Source of the DNA: Jeotgalibacillus haloalkalitolerans | GTDB lineage: Bacteria; Bacillota; Bacilli; Bacillales; Jeotgalibacillaceae | Length of the DNA stretch: 64,000 bases | Assembly (NCBI RefSeq): GCF_034427455.1 | Contig: NZ_JAXQNN010000005.1 | Location: 62,001-126,000, forward strand | Reading direction: 5' to 3' | Shown: positions 25,881 through 35,660 of the stretch, in pieces | How positions within the stretch are numbered: position 1 is the stretch's first letter | Layout: each line of letters starts with the position of its first letter | Notes under the pieces: model-generated | The model's database searches: none | What the model was told of the DNA's origin: nothing | Seen by the model: the letters and a program-made list of their open reading frames with translations, nothing else | Translations under genes and position numbers: made by a program

Positions 25881-26022
25881 CGCTGCCCCTTTCCATACAG
25901 GACTCCGCTTTCCGCACCCGGGCGCCGAGCCTCCTCAATGCTGCGCATTTCCGGGGTCTCGCCCGCCCTTCCCTGGTGCAGGAGTCTACGTCCTGTACTC
26001 CAAGTGACAGCTGGTGTGTGCA
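25881..26022. repeat. GC-rich dyad repeat R1, copy f (inside the dpp operon)
   Basis: Third subtype with GACTCCGCTTTCCGCACCCG, GCGCATTTCCGGGGTCTCGC and CCCTGGTGCAGGAGTCTACG; the arms TACAGGACT and AGTCTACGTCCTGTA are inverted. It is closest to copy j. It lies between the binding-protein gene and the DppB-like gene, 46 bp from a hairpin terminator. Confidence 0.8.
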
Positions 26023-26059
26023 AATACTTCATTACATTTCAATGATTAAGAAGAAAAAT

Positions 26060-26098
26060 ACAAAGAAAAGGGAAAGGCGAATGTTCACCTTCCCCTTA
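26060..26098 (-). terminator. Intra-operon hairpin after the peptide-binding protein
   Basis: AAGGGGAAGG / CCTTTCCCTT stem on the minus strand followed by TTCTTTG. It would lower transcription of the permease genes relative to the binding protein, a common arrangement in ABC importers. Confidence 0.65.
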
Positions 26099-26114
26099 AA
26101 AAGGTCTTACCGGA

Positions 26115-27755
26115 TTATTCGAATGAAACTGTGTGTAACCAGTCAGAACCGGTCGGGTGAGCCATGAAGCCCTGAAGGTTTGCACTTCCTGCCAATAAAG
26201 GCGTAGAGTGTGCAAGTGGTACCCATGGTGCGTCCTGGTGAATCAGTTCCTGTGCTTCCATGTAAAGTTGATTACGTTTTTCTTCATCAACTTCAGACTG
26301 CGCTTCGATCAGCAGGTCATGGACTTCCTGGTTTTCATAGTACGTATAGTTGTTACTTCCGATGTTGTCCTGATCAAGAAGAACGTAAAGGAAGTTGTCA
26401 GCATCTCCGTTATCTCCAGTCCATCCAAGAAGGAAAGCATCTGCTTCTCCCATACGTGCTTTTTCAAGATAAGTCGCCCACTCATACGTGACGATTTCTG
26501 CATTGATTCCTACTTCAGCAAGGTTACTCTGAATTGCTTCGGCTACCTTCTGACCATCCGGCATGTAAGGACGCGGAACCGGCATTGCCCAAAGTTCCAT
26601 ATCAAATCCATCACCAAGGCCTGCTTCTTCAAGAAGCGCTTTTGCTTTTTCAGGATCGTACTCATAGCCTTCGATCTCGTCGTTATAACCAGCAATAACT
26701 GGTGGCATCGGGTTTTTCGCTACTTCTGCACGTCCCTCGAAGAATGCATCAACAATTGCCTGACGGTCAATTGCATGGTTCATTGCCTGACGTACTTTTG
26801 GATCATCAAATGGTTCACGTGTTGATGTTAAACCAAGGTAGCCAACGTTCATTGAAGGACGTTCGAACAGCTGAAGGTTTTCATCTCCTTCGATCTGTGC
26901 AGCATCACTTGGATTAATACCATCTGCAAGGTCGATCTCACCGCTCATCAGTGCGTTCAGACGTGCAGAGTTTTCAGGAATCGAACGGAAGATTACCTGA
27001 TTTACTTTCGGATATTCAGAATTCCAGTATTCCTCGTTTTTCTCAAGTACAATACGCTCATTTCTTCTCCACTCAACAAACTTGAATGGACCAGTACCAA
27101 CCGGATTTTCAGCAAGCTCTTCTTCACTCATATCAGAAATTGCTTTTGGTGATACAAGTCCAAACGGGCTCATTGCCAGGTTTTTAAGGAATGGTGCCTG
27201 TGGACGCTTCAGTTTGATTTCTACAGTTGATTCATCAACTGCCTTAACTGATTCAATTACGTGTCCTTCTTCATCACCAAATCCACCGAACATTGATTTG
27301 TAATAGTAGAACTTGTCTTCTGTACCATTTGCCCAGCGGTCGAAGTTAGCGACAACCGCATCAGCGTTGAAAGCTTCTCCATCATGGAAAGTAACACCAT
27401 CACGAAGCATAAATGTGTAAGTAAGACCGTCTTCAGAAACATCCCACTCTTCAGCAAGACCAGGGTTGATTTCAGTATCCTGCTCTCCAAACTCAACAAG
27501 CTGTTCAAAAATATTCTTTGTTACTTTGAAAGATTCCCCGTCAGTAACTGTGATCGGATCAAGGGCTACAGAGTCTCCCCCGCGTCCAAATACTAATGTG
27601 TCCTGAGTTTCCCCACCTGACTCTTCAGCTGCGTCGCCCCCATCATTGCCTGAACCGCCGTCTTCCGATGAACCATCATCGCTAGAGCATCCAAACAATG
27701 CTGTTGATACTGTAAGTAATAATACAAAAAATAATAACCAGGCTTTCTTATTCAT
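26115..27755 (-). CDS. Dipeptide/oligopeptide-binding lipoprotein
   Basis: A 546-residue SBP family 5 protein. The signal peptide ends in the lipobox LFGCSSDD (cysteine near residue 22), followed by a Gly/Glu/Asp-rich linker to about residue 50. Family signatures include LVFGRGGDSVALDPI, the YTFMLRDGVTFHDGE block and YKSMFGG. It captures peptides outside the membrane for the DppB/C-D/F transporter. GGAGGGAAAGC precedes the start, which overlaps the end of the upstream ATPase gene by 8 bp. Confidence 0.9.
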   Translation of the reverse strand: MNKKAWLLFFVLLLTVSTALFGCSSDDGSSEDGGSGNDGGDAAEESGGETQDTLVFGRGGDSVALDPITVTDGESFKVTKNIFEQLVEFGEQDTEINPGLAEEWDVSEDGLTYTFMLRDGVTFHDGEAFNADAVVANFDRWANGTEDKFYYYKSMFGGFGDEEGHVIESVKAVDESTVEIKLKRPQAPFLKNLAMSPFGLVSPKAISDMSEEELAENPVGTGPFKFVEWRRNERIVLEKNEEYWNSEYPKVNQVIFRSIPENSARLNALMSGEIDLADGINPSDAAQIEGDENLQLFERPSMNVGYLGLTSTREPFDDPKVRQAMNHAIDRQAIVDAFFEGRAEVAKNPMPPVIAGYNDEIEGYEYDPEKAKALLEEAGLGDGFDMELWAMPVPRPYMPDGQKVAEAIQSNLAEVGINAEIVTYEWATYLEKARMGEADAFLLGWTGDNGDADNFLYVLLDQDNIGSNNYTYYENQEVHDLLIEAQSEVDEEKRNQLYMEAQELIHQDAPWVPLAHSTPLLAGSANLQGFMAHPTGSDWLHTVSFE

Positions 27756-28776
27756 GCTTTCCCTCCTCAAGTAATTGTTTATTTTGACCCGCTGCACTGC
27801 CTTCTTCTGTGTATAAATGGCAGGCAACGTAATGTCCGGGTTCATGTTCCCTTAATTCAGGGACTTTTTGTGAGCAGACATCCATTTTAAAAGGACATCT
27901 TGTGTGAAATGCACACCCTGAAGGTGGGTTAGATGGACTTGGAATGTCCCCTTCAAGTACAACTGCATCCTTTTGATACAGAGGATCCGGAATCGGAACC
28001 GCTGATAGCAGTGCCTGTGTATAAGGGTGAAGCGGTTTGTCATACAGCTTTTCACTGTCTGTCAGCTCAGCCATGCGGCCAAGATACATCACACCTACAC
28101 GGTCACTTATATGGCGAACGACACCGAGATCATGAGCGATCACGATATACGTCAGCTGAAATTCTTTTTGCAGATCCTGCATCAGGTTCAGTACCTGTGA
28201 CTGAATCGACACATCGAGCGCTGATACGGGTTCATCTGCAATAATTAACTTAGGCTGGGTCATTAATGCGCGCGCGATACCAATCCTCTGACGCTGACCG
28301 CCACTGAACTGGTGAGGATAACGCTTCGCATGGTAGCTGCTTAAGCCTACAATTTCGAGCAGCTCACGGACTTTCTGTTTACGTTCTTTCGGCGTGCCGA
28401 TGCCATGAACCTTCAGCGGCTCTTCAAGAATCTTTTCAACGGTATGTCTTGGATTTAGTGATGCAAAAGGATCCTGAAAGACCATTTGCATGTCTCTTCT
28501 CAGCTTTCTCATATCACCAGTGCTGAGCTTTGTCACATCCTGCCCTTCAAAATATACTTTTCCATCCGTCGGTTCGATCAGTCTCAGCAGCATCCGCCCT
28601 GTTGTCGATTTACCGCACCCTGATTCCCCTACAATGCCAAGCGTTTCTCCTTTTTTCACTTCAAATGAAACGCCTTCCACTGCTTTAACGGATCCCACTT
28701 CTTTTCCGAGGATTCCGCCACGTATCGGAAAGTGCTTTTTAAGATTTTCAACTTTTAACAGTGTTTCTGTTGTCAT
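27748..28776 (-). CDS. Dipeptide/oligopeptide ABC ATPase, DppF-like
   Basis: A 342-residue ABC ATPase. Walker A is GESGCGKST, the signature is [15 protein letters not shown], Walker B is [14 protein letters not shown], and the C-terminal oligopeptide-ATPase extension carries [14 protein letters not shown] cysteines. The start at 28776 has AGGAGG nine bases upstream; it overlaps the end of the DppD-like gene by 29 bp. A longer upstream frame is antisense-like noise within the DppD-like gene. Confidence 0.9.
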   Translation of the reverse strand: MTTETLLKVENLKKHFPIRGGILGKEVGSVKAVEGVSFEVKKGETLGIVGESGCGKSTTGRMLLRLIEPTDGKVYFEGQDVTKLSTGDMRKLRRDMQMVFQDPFASLNPRHTVEKILEEPLKVHGIGTPKERKQKVRELLEIVGLSSYHAKRYPHQFSGGQRQRIGIARALMTQPKLIIADEPVSALDVSIQSQVLNLMQDLQKEFQLTYIVIAHDLGVVRHISDRVGVMYLGRMAELTDSEKLYDKPLHPYTQALLSAVPIPDPLYQKDAVVLEGDIPSPSNPPSGCAFHTRCPFKMDVCSQKVPELREHEPGHYVACHLYTEEGSAAGQNKQLLEEGKHE

Positions 28777-29767
28777 GAACCGTTTCCTCCTTTTCATCGA
28801 ATAGGAAACATCTTGTCGAATGCCCCTCTGCTGTTTTGTATAAAGGAGGATCTTCCTGTCTGCAGCGGTCAAATGCAAATTCACAGCGGTCTGCGAAACG
28901 GCATCCCTGTTTGATTGAACCCGGTTTTGGGACATTCCCGGGAATTGAATAAAGACGCTGCTTTTTGTAGCGCATATCAGGAACTGACTGTATCAGTCCT
29001 CTTGTGTATGGGTGCTGAGGGTCTTTAAATATCTCAACTGCCGGCCCCGTTTCTACTACCTTCCCTGCATACATCACGACAATCCGCTCACACGTCTCAG
29101 CAACGACACCCAAATCATGTGTGATCATCATAATGGCTGTATTCATTTTTTCGTTCAGGTCCTTCATCAGCTTAAGGATCTGAGCCTGGATCGTCACATC
29201 AAGCGCAGTGGTCGGCTCGTCCGCAATCAAAAGCCTTGGATTACATACCATTGCCATCGCAATCATCACACGCTGACGCATCCCGCCTGATAGCTGGTGA
29301 GGGTAATCATTCATCAGCTCTTCTGCCCGCGGCAGTCCCACAAGCTTAAGCATTTCAATCGAGCGTTGTTTTGCCTGTTGTTTATTTCCCATTTTATGTA
29401 TACGCATCGCATCCATCAGCTGATTGCCGATTGTAAATAGCGGATTCAGTGAAGTCATCGGTTCCTGAAAGATCATTGCTACGTCTTTCCCTCTGATCTG
29501 TCTCATTCTTTTTTCTGAAGCTGTCGTCAGCTCTTCACCATTTAATTTAATTTCCCCACCGATAATTTTCCCCGGCGGATTTGGAATCAGTCCCATGACT
29601 GAAAGTGAAGTAACACTCTTGCCGCAGCCCGATTCCCCTACAATACCGAGCACTTCACCTTCACGGACGTAAAAATCAATATCATCTACTGCAGGTACTT
29701 CTCCTTCGTCTGTAAAAAACGATACGCGGAGGCCTTTTACATCCAGTACCTTCTCCTGAGCCTTCAT
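28748..29767 (-). CDS. Dipeptide/oligopeptide ABC ATPase, DppD-like
   Basis: A 339-residue ABC ATPase of the DppD/OppD type. Walker A GESGCGKS, signature [15 protein letters not shown], Walker [15 protein letters not shown], and a C-terminal cysteine cluster [14 protein letters not shown], which holds an Fe-S cluster in some members. First gene of the operon; GAGGGGGAT precedes the start. A sigma-A promoter (29841-29868) and a CodY-like box (29816-29830) lie upstream, suggesting nutritional repression. Confidence 0.9.
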   Translation of the reverse strand: MKAQEKVLDVKGLRVSFFTDEGEVPAVDDIDFYVREGEVLGIVGESGCGKSVTSLSVMGLIPNPPGKIIGGEIKLNGEELTTASEKRMRQIRGKDVAMIFQEPMTSLNPLFTIGNQLMDAMRIHKMGNKQQAKQRSIEMLKLVGLPRAEELMNDYPHQLSGGMRQRVMIAMAMVCNPRLLIADEPTTALDVTIQAQILKLMKDLNEKMNTAIMMITHDLGVVAETCERIVVMYAGKVVETGPAVEIFKDPQHPYTRGLIQSVPDMRYKKQRLYSIPGNVPKPGSIKQGCRFADRCEFAFDRCRQEDPPLYKTAEGHSTRCFLFDEKEETVHDNRNTVKS

Positions 29768-29815
29768 TGTGATCCCCCTCAAAATGACACGTTCTTTTAT
29801 TTTTCTAATATACTT

Positions 29816-29830
29816 AGTTTTCTGAATTTT
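29816..29830 (-). promoter_or_regulatory. CodY-box-like site
   Basis: AGTTTTCTGAATTTT matches the CodY consensus AATTTTCWGAAAATT at 12 of 15 positions and lies just downstream of the predicted start site of the dpp-like operon. CodY repression of dpp is established in B. subtilis. Confidence 0.55.
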
Positions 29831-29840
29831 GATAAGACTT

Positions 29841-29868
29841 ATTATACGATGTTACAGATAGATTTCAA
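29841..29868 (-). promoter_or_regulatory. Sigma-A promoter of the dpp-like operon
   Basis: Minus strand TTGAAA (29863-29868), 16 bp, TATAAT (29841-29846). The rest of the 430-bp gap to 30164 is very AT-rich and shows no other clear element. Confidence 0.65.
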
Positions 29869-30163
29869 TAGCTATTCGTCATTTTTTCGTCAAATTGAAT
29901 AAATTTGCAGTACTTTTTCTTCAAATTCGTTATCCCTATCATTTTTATTGGAATTAAGAAAAACTTCATTTAGCTAATTAAAATAAGGATAATCACATCT
30001 CTTTACACCCGTGAAACATTTCACATTCCTTTCTAAATTTTATTCAAATAATTTTATAATTATAAGTCATACAGAATATTTATAACCCTTCCATGTCTAT
30101 ACAGGAAAAAGAGAATGATTTTTATTCTTGACATACTGTTTAATCGGGGCTGAGATACCCATT

Positions 30164-30195
30164 TAAAAAGGCTCCCGGAATTTCCGGGAGCCTTA
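30164..30195 (-). terminator. Terminator of the DUF1002 gene
   Basis: AAGGCTCCCGGAA / TTCCGGGAGCCTT near-perfect stem, then TTTTTAAAT on the minus strand. Confidence 0.9.
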
Positions 30196-30199
30196 CTTA

Positions 30200-31141
30200 T
30201 TACTGCTGTGATTCATTAATTGGTTCTTCTTCTGATCCACCGAACAGACCTGAGATTGCATCAATTAATCCCTGGAAGAAATCTCTGACACCCTGCCAGA
30301 ATCCTTCATCATTGACAACATCACTCAGACGATCCTGAATCGCTGTTGAAAGATCATTCAGCTGCTCTGACACATTATCAAAGTTGATATTCAGGTTACG
30401 CATCTGCTCGAATAAATCTGTCAGTCGCTGACGGTCTTCTTCACTCAAGTTAATTTCCAGGTTTGACAGCTGCTCATTAATGATCTGCTCAACATCTTCA
30501 CGCGTTGCCGGGTTCTGTTCTGCGATTGCCTGCTTAATTTCAGCCAGCAGTTCACTTACCTTTTCCTGATCAATTCCCTCTTCTTCTGCAAGATCAGTCG
30601 CCAGGTTCAGCTCATCATTCGCAACTTCAAGTCTTGCTGTATCAAGTTCTTCACCGCTTACTTCATACGCTTTATAGATTCCTGTCAGTGCAGAATGACC
30701 GCTTACTTTTACCGGTGAAGCAATTTCAACCGTTGCATTTTCAATACCTGCTGTGAGTAAAGCATTGGCATACATTGTATCCGTTACCTGTGTAATATTT
30801 TCAGGGTTAACTCTTTCAATAACCAGTCCGTGTCCTTCATCTTGACGCGTGATTTTTGCTGAAGAAAACATACGTGCTCTGCTGTCTTCTCCTTCAATAT
30901 AACGTACAAGATCTTCTCCTGTTACAACCACTTCTTCAACTGATTCAGGATCAGTCACGCCCAGCATCTCTCTTACTTCCTGTTTTTGGTTATCGTCAAG
31001 ATTTCCGCCAAGCACCAGGATCGGAAGACCGAACCTTTCATCAATGCCTTCATCTGTATTATGGTCTGAAGCACCCGCTGTGCCGACTGCCGGAATAAGT
31101 AATATGATCGCTAGTAGAGCTGTAATCAACTGTTTCATCAT
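30200..31141 (-). CDS. Secreted DUF1002 domain protein
   Basis: A 313-residue protein with a signal peptide (MMKQLITALLAIILLIPAVG, cleavage probably after GTAGA) and a DUF1002 domain recognised from LGGNLDDNQKQEVREMLGV and the ITQVTDTMYANALLTAGIENATV segment. A C-terminal region of about 100 residues has coiled-coil-like heptads (ADL-EEIKQ, NLSEEDRQRLTDLFEQM). Function is unknown; it is common in Firmicutes as an extracellular protein. The start is set at the ATG at 31141, seven bases after AAGGAG. Monocistronic with its own terminator. Confidence 0.78.
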   Translation of the reverse strand: MMKQLITALLAIILLIPAVGTAGASDHNTDEGIDERFGLPILVLGGNLDDNQKQEVREMLGVTDPESVEEVVVTGEDLVRYIEGEDSRARMFSSAKITRQDEGHGLVIERVNPENITQVTDTMYANALLTAGIENATVEIASPVKVSGHSALTGIYKAYEVSGEELDTARLEVANDELNLATDLAEEEGIDQEKVSELLAEIKQAIAEQNPATREDVEQIINEQLSNLEINLSEEDRQRLTDLFEQMRNLNINFDNVSEQLNDLSTAIQDRLSDVVNDEGFWQGVRDFFQGLIDAISGLFGGSEEEPINESQQ

Positions 31142-31216
31142 TTGCATTCTCCTTTTGTTTTCAGTTCAGCAGAAATTTCCTCTGCATCTAATAGACGTTA
31201 AAATCTCCAAAAGGTT

Positions 31217-32719
31217 TCATGATGTTTTTTTCAGGTCCTCAGTCAGATGACCAGCCTGGTCTTTTACAGCATATGCAAATTGCGCAATTTCATCAAAAGC
31301 TGTTTCGAGCTCATGGACGGCATGGACGATTCCCTCAATGCCCTGGTCATTGTCAGCCGCGTGCTGCTGCATCATCTGCATGGTTCCCTGGACTGCCGTT
31401 CCACTCTCTGATGACAGCCTGGCTGCTTCAAGAATACGTCTGAATTGCAGCTTCAGTTCTTCCTGTTTACCAATTAACACTTCAAAAACATCTGAAGTCT
31501 GATTAATCGCATTCATGCTGCCATCCATTTTGTTTCTGGTTTCTTCAAGTGAGGCGGCCACTTCTTCTTTTGCAGAAGAGATTTCAGCAACAACTGTCCG
31601 GATATTCACAGAAACAGAAGCTGATTGTTCAGCGAGCTTCCTCACTTCATCCGCTACAATGGCAAATCCTTTTCCATGCTCCCCTGCTCTTGCAGCCTCA
31701 ATAGAAGCATTTAAGGCAAGTAAGTTCGTCTGTGCTGCTATCCCGGTGATCTGGTCCAAAGCAGCGTCAATTTCCTTTGTTTTTTCATCGAGTACCTGAA
31801 CCGTCTCAGCTGAATAACCGGACTGCTGTTGCACTTCTTTCATTTGACTGATCGTTGACTTTAGATTCTCTTTGTTTTCTTCTGCAGCCAGAATGACTTC
31901 ATCGGTCAGTTTATTCATTTCTTCAGATCTCCTGGATACATCTGACACTTGTGACACAATGCCTGAAACATTTTTTTCTGCCGTGGCAGATGATTGCCTG
32001 TATTTTGATGACGCTTCTTCCATGATTTCAAGCTGCCCGCTGACAGAAGAAACTGAACTTGAGGAATCCGCAAGCTGGGTTGTCAGCTGGCTGACCATCT
32101 GATCAAGCCGGTCTGCCGTTGCTTCCACGTTAACCAGCATAGACTTCAGCTGAGTCTGAAGTTCAACACTCTGCTCATTTTTAAGACCGGCTCTTTTCAC
32201 TGCATATAGTAAAATAATTGCGATTGGTACATATTGAACAATGTGATAAGCACCCGTCAGGATCGCATACTCCATCGAGGTTTCCACCATCATCGGTTCT
32301 GCAAAATAAAGATGGACAAACTGAGCAATGGCCAATAGAAAAGCGGTTGCGATCAGTGCCTTCTTCATGAGCTTTGCATCTGCATAAACGGCTGCAATAC
32401 CGAGTGGAACAAACCAGAAGTATGGTACATTCACCCATGCATTCGCATAAAAGATAAATGACAGCAGTAATGTCGCAAGGACAGATAATTCCTTAAAATA
32501 CTTAGCATCATTTGATAGCCTGTAATATAAAGCGGGAGCTACCAGCAGTAAAAACTGTGTATTGTACAAAACATTCATTAATGTCAGTTCCGGCACCCCA
32601 TACATGATGACCTGCGCAATCATGTTCACCAGCATTAAAGCTGCTGACACCAATAAAATTCTGCTTAATAAACCTGAAAGTCTCCCCTCTTTCATTAAAT
32701 CTTTCCCGTCCCCTTTCAT
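31217..32719 (-). CDS. Methyl-accepting chemotaxis protein with multi-helix membrane sensor
   Basis: A 500-residue chemoreceptor. Residues about 10-190 contain six hydrophobic helices instead of a large extracellular ligand domain, so it may sense a membrane or internal cue. The cytoplasmic part is a long coiled coil with methylation-helix-like segments and the conserved hairpin tip [20 protein letters not shown] (near residue 330). It signals through CheA/CheW. The start at 32719 follows GGGGGG; an upstream extension has no ribosome binding site. Confidence 0.88.
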   Translation of the reverse strand: MKGDGKDLMKEGRLSGLLSRILLVSAALMLVNMIAQVIMYGVPELTLMNVLYNTQFLLLVAPALYYRLSNDAKYFKELSVLATLLLSFIFYANAWVNVPYFWFVPLGIAAVYADAKLMKKALIATAFLLAIAQFVHLYFAEPMMVETSMEYAILTGAYHIVQYVPIAIILLYAVKRAGLKNEQSVELQTQLKSMLVNVEATADRLDQMVSQLTTQLADSSSSVSSVSGQLEIMEEASSKYRQSSATAEKNVSGIVSQVSDVSRRSEEMNKLTDEVILAAEENKENLKSTISQMKEVQQQSGYSAETVQVLDEKTKEIDAALDQITGIAAQTNLLALNASIEAARAGEHGKGFAIVADEVRKLAEQSASVSVNIRTVVAEISSAKEEVAASLEETRNKMDGSMNAINQTSDVFEVLIGKQEELKLQFRRILEAARLSSESGTAVQGTMQMMQQHAADNDQGIEGIVHAVHELETAFDEIAQFAYAVKDQAGHLTEDLKKTS

Positions 32720-32884
32720 TCTTAACCCCCCTGTACGTATATGAACCAACACCATTATTATAGTGAGTAAAATCCTAAATGAAAAGTAATTTTTTACAAT
32801 TTTCAGTATAATAAGCATTCATTTTTCGAATTACTTTAAAAGATAGCGTATGATAGGAATACAACATTCAAGGAGGTCTACATA

Positions 32885-33799
32885 ATGAATATTCTGATTG
32901 CAGGCGCCGGCGGGATTGGCGGCTATTTTGGCGGGAGACTGATGGAAAAAGGTCAGAAGGTTACTTTTCTTGTGCGTGAAAATAGAAAGAAACAGCTTGA
33001 AAAAACAGATCTTGTCATTGAAAGCCCTCACGGAAATTTCACCGGAAAACCCGATCTGATTACAAAAGATCAACGTGATCAAACGTATGATGCCATTATC
33101 ATTACGACAAAAGCTTATCACCTTGAAGAAGTAATAAATGATATAAAACCGTTTGCTGATGAGTCTACACTGATTCTTCCTCTTTTAAATGGAATTGCTC
33201 ATATGGAACCGTTGATTGAGGCTTTTGGCGAGCGTGTGATCGGCGGTCTGTGCTTTATTGAGACGACGCTGAACGCTGAAGGTCATGTGATTCAATCAAG
33301 TCCGATTCATGACCTGGTCTATGGAGAAAGAGACGGAAGTCCATCTGAACGGATCATGAAGCTGCAGGAGGCTTTTGAAGGTGCCCATGCAGGTTTTACA
33401 CTCAGCGAAAATATCATGCAGGATATGTGGCATAAGTATTCATTTATCACTGCGATGTCCGGTATTACCACATTAATGAGGTCACCAATTGGTCCGGCAG
33501 TCAAACTGCCTGCAGCAAGACAGACACTTGAAAGACTGCTGCATGAAATTTCAGCTGTCATGCATGCCATTGACGCCCCAATCGCTGAAGGCCTCCCTGA
33601 CATGCAAATGGCAAAAATGGAGGAAATGAAAGACGAAATGAAATCCTCTATGCTGCGTGATATGGAAAAAGGACTGCAGACAGAGACTTCACACCTGCAG
33701 GGCTGGCTGCTCGGGAAAGGAAAAGAAAATGGCCTTGAAACTCCTGTACTTGAAGCAGCTTTTGCACATGTGAAGATCTATGAGTCACTCAAATCCTGA
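32885..33799 (+). CDS. 2-dehydropantoate 2-reductase family protein (PanE/ApbA)
   Basis: A 304-residue NADPH-dependent reductase of the ketopantoate reductase family. The Rossmann motif GAGGIGGYFGG opens the protein; the substrate-binding lysine is in MWHKYSFITAMSG (near residue 181) and the SSMLRDMEKG motif near residue 257 is present. PanE makes pantoate for coenzyme A; family paralogs act on other 2-keto acids, and no pantothenate genes are adjacent. AAGGAGGTC precedes the ATG. A DUF24 regulator gene follows 67 bp later. Confidence 0.82.
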   Translation: MNILIAGAGGIGGYFGGRLMEKGQKVTFLVRENRKKQLEKTDLVIESPHGNFTGKPDLITKDQRDQTYDAIIITTKAYHLEEVINDIKPFADESTLILPLLNGIAHMEPLIEAFGERVIGGLCFIETTLNAEGHVIQSSPIHDLVYGERDGSPSERIMKLQEAFEGAHAGFTLSENIMQDMWHKYSFITAMSGITTLMRSPIGPAVKLPAARQTLERLLHEISAVMHAIDAPIAEGLPDMQMAKMEEMKDEMKSSMLRDMEKGLQTETSHLQGWLLGKGKENGLETPVLEAAFAHVKIYESLKS

Positions 33800-33866
33800 C
33801 AGATGACGACAACCTCAATTCTGCTGTATAATGAACTGACCAGATCGAAAAAAAGGAGGGAAAGAT

Positions 33867-34181
33867 ATGGCTGCGATGTCACTATGTCCAAAGTTCGAAC
33901 AAGCTTTTCAAATTCTGGGCAAACGCTGGAATGGCGTGATCATACGCGTACTTGCTGATGGTCCTAAGCGCTTTTCAGAAATTGCAGAGCCGATCCCTCA
34001 TATCAGCAATAAAATCTTAACTGAACGTCTGAAGGAACTAGAAGAACACGGGCTTGTTATACGTGAAGTGTATCCGGAAACACCTGTGCGGATTGAATAT
34101 AGATTATCGGATAAGGGTGAGTCACTTACACCTATTTTGGATGAGATTCAACATTGGGCTGATCAGTGGATGGCTAAATAG
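33867..34181 (+). CDS. HxlR/DUF24-family transcriptional regulator
   Basis: A 104-residue winged-helix regulator of the HxlR/DUF24 branch of the MarR superfamily: KRWNGVIIRVL, FSEIAEPIPHISNKILTERL recognition region and LSDKGESL wing. The single conserved N-terminal cysteine (Cys7) sits where the redox-sensing cysteines of B. subtilis YodB and CatR lie. Those repressors bind TTAC-N5-GTAA type boxes and react with quinones, and such a box is found 3 kb away upstream of yceI. GGAGGG precedes the start; a terminator follows. The ligand here is unknown. Confidence 0.88.
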   Translation: MAAMSLCPKFEQAFQILGKRWNGVIIRVLADGPKRFSEIAEPIPHISNKILTERLKELEEHGLVIREVYPETPVRIEYRLSDKGESLTPILDEIQHWADQWMAK

Positions 34182-34219
34182 AAAAAAGCCGGGACAATTT
34201 TTATTGTTCCGGCTTTTTT
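34182..34219 (+). terminator. Terminator of the HxlR gene
   Basis: AAAAGCCGG-ACAAT / ATTGT-CCGGCTTTT stem followed by TTTTTT. Confidence 0.9.
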
Positions 34220-34247
34220 CTGTTTGGCGGGCTTCGGGTTAAATGTA

Positions 34248-34366
34248 ACCGTTTCAGGCGGATGCTTTCCGGACGGTGGTTGCTGAGCCTCCTCAGCCTG
34301 CGGCTTCCGGGGTCTCAGCTTCCCACTAATCGTCCCGGAGTCACCGCCTTACGCTTCGCTGCACTT
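34248..34366. repeat. GC-rich dyad repeat R1, copy g
   Basis: Subtype of d and i: CGTTTCAGGCGGATGCTTTC, GGACGGTGGTTGCTGAGCCT, GGGGTCTCAGCTTCCCACTA and GTCACCGCCTTACGCTTCGC. It lies 31 bp after the HxlR terminator. The remaining bases to 34505 show nothing recognisable. Confidence 0.82.
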
Positions 34367-34505
34367 GGATTTCATTATAAACTGATGAAATTGTTTAGTT
34401 TTAATATCATTCTTTCCCATATTTAGTCCGGCCATTTTAGGCTTGCGCTCCGTCGAAAGCTTTTTTAAAGACAGACCCTAATCACTATAGTGAAAAAAAG
34501 CATAT

Positions 34506-35651
34506 TTATTCTTCCACCGAAGATTCCAGCCTCTTAATTTTGAACTGTCCATTTTCTTCTGTGATCAGGAAACGGTAGTCAAATAAGGTTGATTCGGGTT
34601 TGTTGTTTATCAGTTCTTCTTTTTCGACTGAGGCCCTCACTTCAACGTCTCCTGAGACAACAAAGGCATCGGATGATTTTAATGAGATGGATAGTAAGTT
34701 TTGAAACTCGTCTTTAAATTCCGCAAATGTGAATTCCTGTTGAACAGATACGCTTAACAGTGAGTAAGCCGTAACAAAATCACCGAATTCAATGCTGGAT
34801 AAGTAATATTGTGCGATATACAGCGCCTGCTCTTCTACTGTTGGCGTGACTGCGTCTGCAGGCTGTTCTGCATATTGATCAAATGTCGGGAGCTCCTCCA
34901 TCGGTTCTGCAATCCAGCCGTCTATTAAATCAACCACATCAGCGATTGGGATACTGTATCCAAGATTCTGATCCGGTTCTTCTGCAGAATTGAGTCCAAT
35001 CACTTTCATTGTATCTGCATTTAATAACGGTCCACCACTATTCCCCGGGGAGATCGCTGCTGTGAATTGATCAATATTTTCATATTTGAATGGCTCAATG
35101 ACAAATGACCGGTCCGTTCCATCAATGACACCTGATGTGACGGTATTCTGAAAGCCGAGTGGGCTTCCGAGCGCGAGTACCTGGTCAAGCAGCTGAGCTT
35201 CATTTTCCGTTTCAAGTTCCATTGGTTCCTTACCTGAAAGTTCATCTACTTGAACGACAGCAACGTCCGTCGTTTCACTGATTCCTTTTACATAGCCTGT
35301 ATAACGGGCAGAATCCGCAGTGATCACCGTGACTTCAGATGCGTTGGCAACGACGTGGGCATTGGTTACAATGGCGCCTTCTGTATTATAAATAAAGCCT
35401 GAACCAATTGAACCGATCGGCGTTTCAATCTGGATCACTTTTTGCTGTGCATCAAAAAGGGCTTCTTCTCTTGTCATTGACAGCTGACTGAGGAACTCTT
35501 CTTCATCTGCATTCAGACTGCCGGTTGTTAAGTATGAAGGTTCCTGTTTGATTGAGCCGGCCACATATTGCTTGATGGCTACACCGCCCCACACTGTCAA
35601 CCCGACGATCATTGCTGCTGCGATCAGGCTTGCAGTCCATTTTTTATTCAT
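34506..35651 (-). CDS. Membrane-anchored trypsin-like serine protease (HtrA-related, no PDZ)
   Basis: A 381-residue S1C protease. One N-terminal membrane helix (residues about 8-28) anchors it; the catalytic triad is H in NAHVVANAS, D in TTDVAVVQ and S in SPGNSGGPLL. In place of the PDZ domain of HtrA, the C-terminal 110 residues (from about YIAQYYLSSIEFGDFVTAYS) look like an NTF2/SnoaL-like alpha-beta domain. It should act outside the membrane on misfolded or signalling proteins. It lies nine bases after a gene for another membrane-anchored protein, in one operon. Confidence 0.85.
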   Translation of the reverse strand: MNKKWTASLIAAAMIVGLTVWGGVAIKQYVAGSIKQEPSYLTTGSLNADEEEFLSQLSMTREEALFDAQQKVIQIETPIGSIGSGFIYNTEGAIVTNAHVVANASEVTVITADSARYTGYVKGISETTDVAVVQVDELSGKEPMELETENEAQLLDQVLALGSPLGFQNTVTSGVIDGTDRSFVIEPFKYENIDQFTAAISPGNSGGPLLNADTMKVIGLNSAEEPDQNLGYSIPIADVVDLIDGWIAEPMEELPTFDQYAEQPADAVTPTVEEQALYIAQYYLSSIEFGDFVTAYSLLSVSVQQEFTFAEFKDEFQNLLSISLKSSDAFVVSGDVEVRASVEKEELINNKPESTLFDYRFLITEENGQFKIKRLESSVEE

Positions 35652-35660
35652 ACTTCACCT

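Noticed and set aside
26208-26825. 205-codon plus-strand open frame
   Set aside because: Antisense shadow of the peptide-binding lipoprotein gene, without ribosome binding site or recognisable domain.
28777-28935. N-terminal extension of the DppF-like ATPase
   Set aside because: The extra 53 residues overlap the DppD-like coding region in another frame and lack family similarity; AGGAGG supports the start at 28776.
30128-30157. Plus-strand promoter starting TTGACA near 30129
   Set aside because: No acceptable -10 box at 16-18 bp and no downstream plus-strand gene.
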